A stretch of DNA of 64,000 nucleotides, taken from assembly GCA_012842395.1 (NCBI GenBank), contig DUSX01000002.1, positions 62,001-126,000 on the forward strand. The letters are read 5' to 3'. The notes beneath the pieces are model-generated. The model saw only the letters and a program-made list of their open reading frames with translations. It did not search any database and was not told the DNA's origin. The position numbers and the translations under genes were made by a program. This DNA comes from Bacillota bacterium. GTDB taxonomy: Bacteria > Bacillota > SHA-98 > UBA4971. Positions 10,027 through 18,131 of the stretch are shown in pieces; position 1 is the stretch's first letter; each line of letters begins with the position of its first letter.

Positions 10027-10962
10027 TCACGGGACGACCACAGGCCGTCTCCTGATGACGTTGCCGAACCGGTCGATGACCGTCTCGACCTTCACGGTGA
10101 AATCGCCGAGGACTTTCAGCTTATCTATGGACGACAAGTTCATGAACTGGTGTAGGGTCATCTCGAGCTGACTGTAGAGGTCGTTGAGTTCCTCCTCGCG
10201 CTCGTTTATGCGCTGGATCTTCTTTTGCATCTCCTCTTTCATACGCTGGATCTCGCGTTCCTTCTGGGCGAGCTCCTCGAGGAGCTGTTGTTCACGATCG
10301 AGCTGTCTGTTGATGTCGATCAAACGGTCTATGAAGCCCTTGAGATCGAGCATTCCCGAAAGCCTTTTCTCGATCCGCTCCACCCTGCCCGGGAGAGTCA
10401 GGAGCTCCTCCATGGGGTCAAGCGCAGGGCGCGCCAGGCCTTCTCCGGCGTCCTGTGTCTGCTGAGATGGTCGGGCGGTCACGGCTTCCTCCGCACGCTC
10501 CACCACCTCGGTGACAGCCGTCGGGCCCGCCGGTCCTTCCGAGACCTTCCGTTTGATGACGGTGTAGAACCTGTGGCGCAAAGTAAGGTACGGCACCCCG
10601 AAGAGGCTGGCGAGGCGCTCTAGCTCTTGCTTGCGCTCGCCCGGCCTTCTTTCGAGCACCTTCATCAGGAGCTTGTCTTCATACTCGGTGAAGATGTGCC
10701 TCTTCCTTCTCTGTCTTCTACCCTGGCTTCCGCCCCGGGCACCCTCCGGAGCCCGTGGTCCCGTCGCCGCGTTCTCCTCCGCTTCGACCGCGGTCCCCGC
10801 TATAGGTTCCATCCCGGCGTTCAAGCCCGGGTCGGGCGATGCCGCGACGGGCGACGCAGCGAGAGCTTCCTGGGCCCGAGATTCTCTGCTACGGGCCTCG
10901 AGCCTGGTTTCCACCTCCGCCATGTCGCTCTGTACCGTTGTGACCTCTCTCACGCTTTCCAT
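10027..10962 (-). CDS. Myb/SANT-like DNA-binding protein with coiled coil (RsfA-like?)
   Basis: This 311-residue protein has an acidic disordered N-terminus, a basic patch (RRQRRKRH), then a helix-rich module TEYEDKLLMKVLERR ... LTLRHRFYTVIKRK that resembles the Myb-like domain of RsfA-type sporulation regulators. A second half of about 110 residues (LPGRVERIEKRLSGM through the EREEELNDLYSQLE region) is a long coiled coil, so it probably dimerises. The C-terminal 45 residues (FTVKVETVIDRFGNVIRRR) are a small beta segment. GGAGG lies 9 nt before the ATG. It is convergent with addA. In a spore former an RsfA-like prespore role is plausible but not shown; another DNA-binding structural role is equally possible. 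Confidence 0.6.
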   Translation of the reverse strand: MESVREVTTVQSDMAEVETRLEARSRESRAQEALAASPVAASPDPGLNAGMEPIAGTAVEAEENAATGPRAPEGARGGSQGRRQRRKRHIFTEYEDKLLMKVLERRPGERKQELERLASLFGVPYLTLRHRFYTVIKRKVSEGPAGPTAVTEVVERAEEAVTARPSQQTQDAGEGLARPALDPMEELLTLPGRVERIEKRLSGMLDLKGFIDRLIDINRQLDREQQLLEELAQKEREIQRMKEEMQKKIQRINEREEELNDLYSQLEMTLHQFMNLSSIDKLKVLGDFTVKVETVIDRFGNVIRRRPVVVP

Positions 10963-11013
10963 CCCGTCATACCTCCTATTTGTATTGCGAGTCTACGCTT
11001 TGTTCCGAATGCC

Positions 11014-11033
11014 TTAACCCGAGTTAACCCGAG
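11014..11033. repeat. Tandem 10-bp repeat TTAACCCGAG x2
   Basis: Two perfect head-to-tail copies of TTAACCCGAG lie about 50 bp upstream of the start of the Myb-like gene, on the side where its promoter should be. They could be regulator half-sites one helical turn apart. Confidence 0.5.
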
Positions 11034-11093
11034 TCTACATCGGTCGTCATCCGCCACAATGTTGCGTCATCCTCCAGCACGTGAGTTTCGTCC

Positions 11094-11214
11094 GGTATTG
11101 CCGCTCTTTGTCTCGGGGAATGCCGTGCTCTTGCGAGCCTCGTTCGAACTCGGCGCTTAAGACACTTAAGACAGCCGAATTCCCCACGCCGCGTCGTGCA
11201 AGCACGGCAACCCT
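11094..11214 (+). repeat. Structured TIR repeat, copy B
   Basis: Homologous over its whole length to the copies at 48023-48135, 30527-30640 and 17016-17135. The right end reads CACGGCAACCCT and the left end is a decayed complement. The internal stem is GAACTCGG (11146-11153) with CCGAATTC (11175-11182). Its loop is 21 nt instead of 12 because CTTAAGACA is duplicated at 11156-11173. Homology with copies A and C continues about 25 bp past the right end. Confidence 0.8.
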
Positions 11215-11715
11215 GACTCCGTCAAGAAAGGAGACGACAACTCACGGCGCCATACTTAGGTCTCTTTCTCTAAACCCTTCAGACAGCCCGGTACCCCACC
11301 TGACCCGGCTCGCGAGGGGCGCACGGCGCGGCGCCGCCCGGGCCACATCGGATCGGTCGATAACAGTATGCCTTTTCATACGGGTCATTATGCCCTCCAT
11401 TTACACAGTATGCATACGCGCCCGCGCCGCGATCGGCTGGTCCGGCCCGGGCTGCTGCTACACATGATCACGATCGACTCGGAGGTTGCACAGACTGCAT
11501 GCTCAGTCACGGAGATGGCAAGTGGAGCACGTGCGCTGCGCACGTGGCGGTCGCTTCAACTTCGGAGTGGCTTGTGCATAACTGAGGCCTGCAAGAGGTC
11601 ACGAGCCTGCGCAGGTGCTGTGTCCGGGAGCGCCCCCGCTGCGAGTCGGGTCTGGCTTCCGACGTCTACGGCCGGTGCCGCTTAACACCGGAGCGCAGCT
11701 CAAGGCGTTGCTCAA

Positions 11716-11763
11716 TGGGCGTCACCCAAGATCCCAAGAGAACTTGGGAATGGGTGACGCCCA
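11716..11763. repeat. Large compound inverted repeat
   Basis: Outer arms TGGGCGTCACCC (11716-11727) and GGGTGACGCCCA (11752-11763) match perfectly over 12 bp. Inside them TCCCAAG (11732-11738) and CTTGGGA (11743-11749) form a 7-bp stem with an AGAA loop. There is no T-run on either side, so it is not an ordinary terminator. Confidence 0.85.
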
Positions 11764-11914
11764 CAGCTAAGGAGCGGAAAGAAGGAGTGGAGCGTAGGTA
11801 TGGGGATGAGATCAAGAGCGCGATCAAGAGCGCCCCATGTCAGACGCTTTCCGCACTTAGTTCATCGTCAGCGCCCCTCGCACGATACGCACAACACACA
11901 TGGACAGACAACAC

Positions 11915-11933
11915 CGCAACGCTCGCCGTTGCG
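11915..11933 (-). terminator. Possible thiT terminator
   Basis: A perfect 7-bp stem CGCAACG/CGTTGCG with a 5-nt loop starts about 12 nt after the thiT stop. On the leftward transcript it is followed by the moderately T-rich GTGTTGTCTGT. Weak as an intrinsic terminator. Confidence 0.4.
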
Positions 11934-11945
11934 AAGCTTACACCC

Positions 11946-12575
11946 TTACACCCTGCGCGCATGAGCAGCGCGGCGGCCGCGCCCGCGGCCCAGCCCGACC
12001 CCGAGAAACACCATGATTATCATGGCGATTATGACCTCGGGGACCATGTAGGTCGCGTTGTAAGTGAGCGAGTACACCCACACATTTGAGCCTTCGGGCG
12101 CGTAGCTGGCGAAGTACACAACGCCTGAGATAACGTGCATGAGGAGCCTCAGCGCGCCGCCCACCAGCACGCCCACCAGCGGTATGCCGGGGAACAGCCC
12201 AGCTAAGCCCAGCACTCCGAACGCAAGCGGGTAGTCAATGAGGAATTGAAGCGGGTGCACCACGTACGGGTCCAGCACGAGTTTCACCATGCCGAGCACG
12301 AGCCCGGCCAACACGCCCGTGCCGGCCCCCCTCCGCAGGGCAACGTAGAAGATGGGCACCATCTCAAGGGAGATCGACCCACCCTGAGGCATCCTGAACA
12401 CCCTGATGAGGCTGAGCACCGCCGAGAGCGCGACGGCCACGCCCACCTCCGTCACCACCTGAGCGGGCCCGCGTCCCTGGCCCTCCTGCAGGGGCCTCGT
12501 GAGCCTGATAAGGCCGATGAGTAACGCCAGGGCCGCTACTACTTCCGCCACGATCCGCCAGTCGACGCTGTTCAT
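11946..12575 (-). CDS. thiT: Energy-coupled thiamine transporter substrate protein ThiT
   Basis: ThiT is the thiamine-binding S component of an ECF transporter; it works with a shared EcfAAT module not seen here. The 209-residue protein has about six membrane segments and the family motifs MPQGGSISLEMVPI and RLLMHVISGVVYFASYAPEG, then WVYSLTYNATYMVPE, whose Trp/Tyr/Asn residues line the thiamine site in known ThiT structures. The frame is open to an ATG at 12611, but the ATG at 12575 has GAGGAGG 8 nt upstream and is chosen. A TPP riboswitch and promoter lie upstream, which independently confirms the function. Confidence 0.95.
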   Translation of the reverse strand: MNSVDWRIVAEVVAALALLIGLIRLTRPLQEGQGRGPAQVVTEVGVAVALSAVLSLIRVFRMPQGGSISLEMVPIFYVALRRGAGTGVLAGLVLGMVKLVLDPYVVHPLQFLIDYPLAFGVLGLAGLFPGIPLVGVLVGGALRLLMHVISGVVYFASYAPEGSNVWVYSLTYNATYMVPEVIIAMIIMVFLGVGLGRGRGRRAAHARRV

Positions 12576-12777
12576 GTGAGAGCCCTCCTCGGTTTCATGT
12601 TGGTGTTGCATCGGTGTCCGTCAGGAAGCAAACGCGACGCAGGACAGCCGACGGCCACGGGAGACGGCCACGGGTGAGAGAGACGATACGGGGAGGCGCG
12701 AGACGGCGAGACGCGAGACGGCCGCGGAACCCGCCCGGTGTCGTCCGGAGTCCACGGCCGTCGAGATGTGGTCTTGC

Positions 12778-12889
12778 GAGCCGCTTCCCTACGCTGGTAT
12801 TACCCAGACGGAGTCTTCCGAATCAGGTTCGAAGGGTAGACGCCAAGACGCGCCTTCTCAGCCGCTTTCGCAGCACCCCTAGCGAGCTC
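12778..12889 (-). promoter_or_regulatory. TPP (THI-box) riboswitch
   Basis: Read on the minus strand, the conserved elements appear in order: GGGGTGC, then GGCTGAGA, then ACCCTTCGAACCTGA, then CTGGGTAATACCAGCGTAGG. The ends GAGCTCGCT and AGCGGCTC close helix P1. It lies about 200 nt upstream of the thiT start. The space between contains GACGGCCG ... CGGCCGTC, an 8-bp inverted repeat, and CCTCC that could pair with the thiT ribosome site. No hairpin with a T-run was seen, so control may be translational. Elevated thiamine pyrophosphate should switch thiT off. Confidence 0.96.
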
Positions 12890-12911
12890 CCGTGTGAACT
12901 TTTCCAGGTAC

Positions 12912-12941
12912 ATTATGCCACGGGGCCACGAATGAGCGCAA
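12912..12941 (-). promoter_or_regulatory. Promoter of the TPP riboswitch-thiT transcript
   Basis: On the minus strand TTGCGC and CATAAT are separated by 18 bp, with a TGG extended -10. The predicted start falls about 15 nt before riboswitch helix P1. Confidence 0.65.
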
Positions 12942-12963
12942 GTGGGTGTGGGAAAATAAGCGC

Positions 12964-13962
12964 ATGAAGGTCGCCTTCTTTGAGGTGGAGAAATGGGAGA
13001 GAGAGCGGTTCCGCGCGCGGCTCCGCGATGTCCAGCCGCTATTCTTCGCAGACACCGTGCAGGAAGTCGAGCGGGGAGAGTTCAAAGACGCGGAGGGGCT
13101 TTGCGTCTTCATATACTCGCGCTTGACGAGAGATGTCATTATGTCCCTCCCGAGGCTCCGCCTGATTGCAACAAGGTCGACCGGTTTCGACCACATCGAC
13201 CTCGATGCGTGCAGGGAGCGCCATATCACGGTCACCAACGTCCCTTACTACGGGGAGAACACTGTGGCGGAGCACACATTCGGGCTCATCCTGTCGCTTG
13301 CCCGCAACATCCACAAGGCGTACCTGCGAACGATCCGGCAGGACTTCTCCCTGGAGGATCTGCAGGGATTCGACCTAAAGGGCAAGACCATCGGGGTGAT
13401 CGGCGCGGGAAGGATAGGGCTCCACGTCATTCGCATCGCGAGAGGGTTCGGAATGGAGGCGCTGGCGTACGACATCAGGCGAGACCGGTTTATCGCAGAG
13501 ATACTGGGTTTCAAGTACGTCCCCCTGGACGAGCTGCTTGCATCGTCCGACGTGATCTCTCTGCACACCCCGTATAGCGAATCAACTCATCACATCATCA
13601 ACCGGGATACCCTTGCGAAAGTCAAGCGTGGCGCGCTGCTCATAAACACGGCGCGCGGGGCGCTCGTGGACACGGAAGCTCTCCTGTGGGCGTTAGACCA
13701 GGGGATACTTCGCGGGGCCGGTCTGGACGTGCTGGAAGGCGAGGAACTCATGATGGAGGAAGGGTATGTTCTACGCAAGGAGTACTCAGCTGACGTGCTG
13801 CGGACCTTCGTCCGCAACCAGATGCTCCTGCGCCGGGAGGACGTGGTGGTGACGCCGCACAACGCCTTCAATAGCAGGGAGGCCGCTATAAGGATCCTCG
13901 AGACGACCATCGAGAACATTGAGAGGTTCATGGAGGGGCAGCCGCAGAACGTGATTGTGTAG
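12964..13962 (+). CDS. D-isomer 2-hydroxyacid dehydrogenase (D-lactate dehydrogenase-like)
   Basis: A 332-residue NAD-dependent dehydrogenase that reduces a 2-oxoacid to the D-2-hydroxyacid, or the reverse. The Rossmann motif is GVIGAGRIGLHV. The catalytic Arg is in LINTARGALVDTEAL, the Glu in GLDVLEGEE, and the His in VTPHNAFNS. The domain order (split catalytic domain around the Rossmann fold) and length fit the D-LDH branch, but substrate specificity among lactate, hydroxyisocaproate and similar acids cannot be read. The frame is open to a GTG at 12946; I chose the ATG because the protein then starts with the usual MKVAFFE strand. Neither start has a strong ribosome site. Confidence 0.88.
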   Translation: MKVAFFEVEKWERERFRARLRDVQPLFFADTVQEVERGEFKDAEGLCVFIYSRLTRDVIMSLPRLRLIATRSTGFDHIDLDACRERHITVTNVPYYGENTVAEHTFGLILSLARNIHKAYLRTIRQDFSLEDLQGFDLKGKTIGVIGAGRIGLHVIRIARGFGMEALAYDIRRDRFIAEILGFKYVPLDELLASSDVISLHTPYSESTHHIINRDTLAKVKRGALLINTARGALVDTEALLWALDQGILRGAGLDVLEGEELMMEEGYVLRKEYSADVLRTFVRNQMLLRREDVVVTPHNAFNSREAAIRILETTIENIERFMEGQPQNVIV

Positions 13963-13970
13963 CATTCATA

Positions 13971-14540
13971 TCACATCGTTTCGTCTCGCGTGGCGCGGTG
14001 ACGGGCTATGATCCCGGCGATCTCGGCGACCGCCTGGTCAACCGACCGGTTCACCACGATGTGGTCGTAAGTCGGCGCGAACGCCAGCTCCTCGTCGATG
14101 CGGGAGATGCGCGCTCTGAGCTCGTCCGCTGGGCAATCGCCGCGCGATGCAAGCCTCTCGAGGAGGTCATGTACTTCGGCGGGCATTATGAATATCGACA
14201 CGCACGACGGCCATCTTCTCACGAATTCCTCCTTTCCATACACATCGAGAACGATCACAAAGTCGAGCGTACGGGACTGAAGCGCTTCTTCCACCGCGTG
14301 CTTAGGCACACCATAGTAGTTGCCGTAGGTCTCTTTCCACTCCGCCAGGTCGCCGTGCTCGATCATCCGGAGGAACTCCTCCCTCGAAACGAAACGATAG
14401 TCCCTGCCATCCACTTCGCCCTCCCGTGGGGCCCTGGTCGTGGCTGTTGTCAGGCGGGCGAGGTTCGGGACGCGCCCCACGAGCTCCTTCACTATAGTGG
14501 TCTTCCCCGCTGCAGACGGTGCCGAGATGATGAAGAGCAT
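13971..14540 (-). CDS. gmk: Guanylate kinase
   Basis: Phosphorylates GMP to GDP with ATP. The 189-residue protein has a P-loop SAPSAAGKTT at the N-terminus (Ala-rich where most family members have GPSGVGK), the TTATTRAPREGEVDG GMP-binding segment, and DYRFVSREEF ... YGNYYGVPK. Length fits the family. The P-loop variant and location away from rpoZ leave open a second guanylate kinase paralogue. The ATG is preceded by GGAAGGAGGA, and this site lies in the arm of a hairpin (14548-14572). Transcribed away from adenine deaminase, also a purine enzyme. Confidence 0.88.
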   Translation of the reverse strand: MLFIISAPSAAGKTTIVKELVGRVPNLARLTTATTRAPREGEVDGRDYRFVSREEFLRMIEHGDLAEWKETYGNYYGVPKHAVEEALQSRTLDFVIVLDVYGKEEFVRRWPSCVSIFIMPAEVHDLLERLASRGDCPADELRARISRIDEELAFAPTYDHIVVNRSVDQAVAEIAGIIARHRATRDETM

Positions 14541-14547
14541 TCGCGTC

Positions 14548-14572
14548 CTCCTTCCGTCTTTACAGGAAGGAG
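14548..14572 (-). promoter_or_regulatory. Hairpin covering the gmk ribosome-binding site
   Basis: On the leftward transcript CTCCTTCC and GGAAGGAG form a perfect 8-bp stem with a 9-nt loop. The second arm is the gmk Shine-Dalgarno sequence, 7-10 nt before the ATG. Folding would hide the ribosome site. Confidence 0.6.
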
Positions 14573-14634
14573 TTTCCCCTAACCCGCCGAATTTCCTTCA
14601 AGACTCGCGGCGGCTTGGAAAGGAGCGAGGACGG

Positions 14635-16467
14635 ATGTTGCATTCCGGCGCGCGCAGGCCTTTGTACGATGTAGGTCGGGAGTTAGTTGCGACTGCTATG
14701 GGGCGTGAACCCGCGGACGTCGTTATCCGTGGGGGGAAGCTGGTCAACGTGCACACCGCGGAGATCCAGGATGGTGTGGACGTGGCAGTGCGCTCCGGCC
14801 GAGTGGCCCTGGTCGGAGACGCCTCGCGGTGTATCGGGCCAGGCACGCGGGTCATGGACGCGGGCGGGTATTACCTGGTTCCGGGCTTCTTGGACGGGCA
14901 CGTCCATGTGGAAAGCAGCATGATGACTGTGCGGGAGTTCGCCAAGGCCGTCCTCCCGTGCGGCACCACCGCCATATTCATGGACCCTCACGAGATCGCG
15001 AACGTCCTCGGCGTCGAGGGCGTGCGCCTCATGCTTGAGGAGGCGCGCGGCCTGCCGCTGAAGGTCTTCGCCACGATGCCGTCATGCGTGCCGGCGGCGC
15101 CGGGCTTCGAGGACGGAGGCGCGGTCATCGGCCCTGACGCCATTCGCGAGGCCATGGCCTGGGACGAGGTGGCAGGCCTGGGAGAGATGATGAACTACCC
15201 TGGGGTTCTTGCGGGCGACGAGAAGGTCCATGAGGAGATCCGGCAGACTTTGAAAGCGGGCAAAGTGGTCACCGGGCACTACTCGATTCCGGACACAGGG
15301 CCTGACCTCGCGGCATACGTGGCCGCGGGGATCATCTCGGACCACGAATCCACACGGGCTGAGGACGCCCTCGCCAAGCTGCGCCTTGGGATGTACGCGA
15401 AACTGCGAGAAGGGTCCGCGTGGCGCGACATCAAGGCCACGATCAAGAGCTACACCGAAACGGGGATAGACCCTCGACATATCGTCCTCGTGACCGACGA
15501 CGCACATCCTGATACGCTCGTCACCCTCGGACACGTGAACCACGTGGTGAGGCGCGCCATCGAGGAGGGAGTCCCTCCGGTAAGGGCGATCCAGATGGCC
15601 ACCATCAACACCGCCGAGTGCTTCAGAATGAGCCAAGACCTCGGAAGCATCGCGCCGGGCAAGGTGGCGGATATCCTCTTCATCGGCGACCTCGCGGATC
15701 CTCGTCCTGACAGAGTCATGGCTGACGGAGAGATCGTGGCCGAGGGCGGGCGCACGGCGGTGGACATGCCCTCGTTCGCTTACCCGGATTTCGCGACGCG
15801 GTCGGTCCGCCTCGCGAAGCGCCTGGAGCCCGGGGACTTCCGGATCACCATCGATCCCGGGTTTTGGGCTGGGGTGCGGCCAGGGCAGGCTCCGAGCCGG
15901 AGCGTACGGGCGCGCGTGATCGAGGTTATCGAGGCGAGCGCTCTCACGAGGCACGTGGAGATCGACATCCCCGTGGACGAGAACCGCGAGGTGCGGGCAT
16001 GTCCCGAAAAGGATGTGGCGAAGGTCGCGGTTGTGGAGCGTCACAGGGCATCTGGAACCATGGCGGTGGGACTGGTCCGTGGTTTTGGCCTCTCGGACGG
16101 CGCTGCTGCGTCCACCGTCGCACACGACAGCCACAACTTGCTCGTGGTGGGCATGAACGACCAGGACATGGCCGTGGCGGGCAACATCCTCGCAGAGGCG
16201 GGCGGCGGGATGGTCGTGGTGAAAGGCGGGGAGCCCCTTGCGTTCCTGCCGCTCCCTATCGCGGGCCTGATGTCAGCGGAGCCTGTGGAGAGGGTCCGCG
16301 CTGGCGTGGAGGAGCTCGCGCGGGCGTGGAGGGCGCTGGGCTGCACCATGACGTCGCCGTTCATGACCATGGCTCTCTTGGCCCTGCCCGTGATCCCGGA
16401 GCTCCGGATCACGAACAGGGGCCTCGTGGACACGCGGGAGTTCAAGTTTGTAGGCTTGCTTGTGTAG
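14635..16467 (+). CDS. ade: Adenine deaminase
   Basis: Converts adenine to hypoxanthine for purine salvage; a binuclear-metal amidohydrolase. The 610-residue protein has the metal site HVHVESS (family HxHxES), GTTAIFMDPHEIANVLG, GLGEMMNYPGV, GHYSI, HESTRAEDA and LVTDDAHPDTL, followed by the C-terminal beta domain typical of AdeC (ASTVAHDSHNLLVVGMNDQDM). The frame is open to 14440, but upstream codons overlap the divergent gmk gene; the ATG at 14635 has AGGAG/GAGG upstream. It probably works with a phosphoribosyltransferase not present here; the hpt gene usual between tilS and ftsH is also missing. Confidence 0.96.
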   Translation: MLHSGARRPLYDVGRELVATAMGREPADVVIRGGKLVNVHTAEIQDGVDVAVRSGRVALVGDASRCIGPGTRVMDAGGYYLVPGFLDGHVHVESSMMTVREFAKAVLPCGTTAIFMDPHEIANVLGVEGVRLMLEEARGLPLKVFATMPSCVPAAPGFEDGGAVIGPDAIREAMAWDEVAGLGEMMNYPGVLAGDEKVHEEIRQTLKAGKVVTGHYSIPDTGPDLAAYVAAGIISDHESTRAEDALAKLRLGMYAKLREGSAWRDIKATIKSYTETGIDPRHIVLVTDDAHPDTLVTLGHVNHVVRRAIEEGVPPVRAIQMATINTAECFRMSQDLGSIAPGKVADILFIGDLADPRPDRVMADGEIVAEGGRTAVDMPSFAYPDFATRSVRLAKRLEPGDFRITIDPGFWAGVRPGQAPSRSVRARVIEVIEASALTRHVEIDIPVDENREVRACPEKDVAKVAVVERHRASGTMAVGLVRGFGLSDGAAASTVAHDSHNLLVVGMNDQDMAVAGNILAEAGGGMVVVKGGEPLAFLPLPIAGLMSAEPVERVRAGVEELARAWRALGCTMTSPFMTMALLALPVIPELRITNRGLVDTREFKFVGLLV

Positions 16468-16568
16468 CCTTGTGTGACACGGCTTGGCACGCGGCGCGGT
16501 TCGCACGGAACAAGTCCTGCAGCCGAGAGGCGAGGAGGCTCCGGCGAGGAGGAGGGAGGTCTGGCATC

Positions 16569-16972
16569 GTGGCTCAGATCGTGGCCTTTCAGGGCGAGAG
16601 AGGCGCGTACAGCGAGGAAGCGGTGGTGAAGTTCTTCGGCGAAATCGTCCCAGGAAAGCTGGACGTGTTGCCTTGCCGAAGCCTGCCCGATGTGTTCAAG
16701 GCGATCAACGAGGGGGTGGCCACGGACGGGCTCATACCTATTGAGAACTCCGTGGCTGGTGCCTCGGCGTGATAGCGTACAGGCAAATCAACATGACCAG
16801 GCTCGAATCCCGGCCTACCCGTGGCAAGCCATGGCAATATACATTCTACCTTGATCTGGAGACTCACATCTCGGAGCCCGCGTGTCAGGACGCCATCTAT
16901 GAGCTCAGACGGAAAACCGTCTTCACGAGAGTCCTCGGCTCCTTTCCAACCGATGCGGCAGCTACGGGCTAG
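16569..16972 (+). pseudogene. pheA: Prephenate dehydratase (pheA) with large internal deletion
   Basis: The first 67 residues from the GTG at 16569 match the start of prephenate dehydratase (IVAFQGERGAYSEEAVVKF ... GLIPIENSVAG) and stop at TGA 16770. Overlapping in another frame from 16769, INMTRLESRPTRGK ... FYLDLETH ... VLGSFPTD is the C-terminal ACT regulatory domain. About 135-150 residues, including the catalytic Thr region and the second half of the domain, are absent and the frames do not join. A good ribosome site (GGGAGGT) remains. The first part could still make a short peptide. A functional pheA must exist elsewhere if the cell is a phenylalanine prototroph. Confidence 0.88.
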
Positions 16973-17015
16973 CAACGGCCAAGTGGAGACCCGAGAGTGC
17001 TTCTGATCATTCGGA

Positions 17016-17135
17016 TGGGGTGCCGGTTATTGCACGAGGACGCATGGAGAATCTGGCTATCTCACGCGCCAAATCCGGATTGGTGTACGCAACAGAGAGG
17101 GCCCATCACCCGAGGAGGGCGGGGCCCGCAACCCT
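17016..17135 (-). repeat. Structured TIR repeat, copy D
   Basis: A diverged copy in reverse orientation, about 40 bp after the pheA remnant. Ends are GGGGTGCCGGTT and GCCCGCAACCCT. In element orientation the internal stem is GGATTTGG with CCAGATTC. The loop is 12 nt and all eight pairs hold if two are G-U wobbles. Confidence 0.72.
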
Positions 17136-17209
17136 GGACAGGATATATCTGCCGGAGAGCAGCGTGAGATGTGGCGATCTAACCCACTGGGTGACCTACC
17201 GCCACACCT

Positions 17210-17896
17210 CTATTGTGGCACCTGGAGCATCTCGGTGAACTGACGCCCGAGGTGCGCGCTCGCCACGGACAGGCCGACCACGATGAGCCAGAGCACGATG
17301 GTCGCAGCCGCGGACTTCGAGGTGCTGACCTTCCAGAGCTTGGCGAGGGCTACTGTGCTCAACGCGATGTAGATGAGCCCGAACACGTTGACCGCGTTCA
17401 ACACAACGCCGAGAGGCGTCGCGGCCTGCTCTGCGGAAAGCATCATGCCGAGACCCAACGTGACCGAGCGCCCCGTGGTCGCGAACGCGATGGCGGAGAC
17501 GAGCGCGGAAAGCACCTGCGTCACGTTGAGATAACCGGACACCGCCAAGCTCTGTGAGAACGTGGACTTTGCCCCGAGAAGCGAGCCGACGCCCATGAAG
17601 ATCAAGGCACGTATGGGCCACCACACGAGAAGGCCGAGGATGAGCCCGAGTATGCCGCTTACCGCGGTCAAAGCAGGCGGCGGCATGGGGACGCCGGTTG
17701 GCGTCGTCTCGGGAAGGGTGTTCAGGGTTGAGATTATCGATACAACCGAGAGCGCTCCGGTGATGATGATGAAGAGCACCGGCCCAGCTGCGTCGGGCCT
17801 CGCCACTATGTCATCGAACGTCGCGCCTGGGTCGATCAGCACGCCCGGCATGCGGGCGAGGAGTCCTTTTCGGGGCTTTACGGTCGTGTCTGTCAT
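17210..17896 (-). CDS. Yip1-family integral membrane protein
   Basis: A 228-residue protein with a short basic cytoplasmic N-terminus (MTDTTVKPRKGLL), the PGATFDDIV motif seen at the start of bacterial Yip1-domain proteins, and five hydrophobic segments beginning VLFIIITGALSVVSII and ending TIVLWLIVVGLSV. Bacterial Yip1 proteins have no settled function; some neighbour transporters. It is divergent from a MacA/MacB-type operon. AAAGGGGA precedes the ATG. I give no specific function. Confidence 0.75.
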   Translation of the reverse strand: MTDTTVKPRKGLLARMPGVLIDPGATFDDIVARPDAAGPVLFIIITGALSVVSIISTLNTLPETTPTGVPMPPPALTAVSGILGLILGLLVWWPIRALIFMGVGSLLGAKSTFSQSLAVSGYLNVTQVLSALVSAIAFATTGRSVTLGLGMMLSAEQAATPLGVVLNAVNVFGLIYIALSTVALAKLWKVSTSKSAAATIVLWLIVVGLSVASAHLGRQFTEMLQVPQ

Positions 17897-18131
17897 TGCA
17901 GCCGTCCCCTTTCTGGCTTTCTTCGGGCCTGTTCGTCGTCTGCCACGGCATGTTAATTCGCGTGCGGCGCCCTGTTTCCTTCATCATGATGAGACCACAC
18001 GTTGAAATTAAGATCCGCGTCCCACCGGAGGTGACGTCGTTCCTCAGGCGAATAAGTGTGATGGGGGCGACGTCAAAACAAGTTGAACATATGCGGCTTC
18101 ACGCGGCTATACGCGAAGGGAGTGTGCTCGA

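Larger units (their letters stand above)
10963..11945. other. Long intergenic region without a recognisable gene
   Basis: Nearly 1 kb with no convincing coding potential on either strand. It holds a tandem 10-bp repeat (11014-11033), a TIR repeat copy (11094-11214), short GTATG/CATAC dyads around 11368-11416, a small CCGGTG/CACCGG hairpin (11671-11692), a large compound hairpin (11716-11763) and the probable thiT terminator. It looks like accumulated or decayed sequence. Confidence 0.6.

Noticed and set aside
18083-18113. TTGAAC ... TATACG as promoter of the HlyD-like operon
   Set aside because: 19-bp spacer and the predicted start would fall inside the ribosome-binding site.
17989-18130. 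Open frame reading MRPHVEIKIRVPPEVTSFLRR upstream of the HlyD-like gene
   Set aside because: Looks locally protein-like, but no ribosome site, continues out of frame through the adaptor gene, and matches no family I know.
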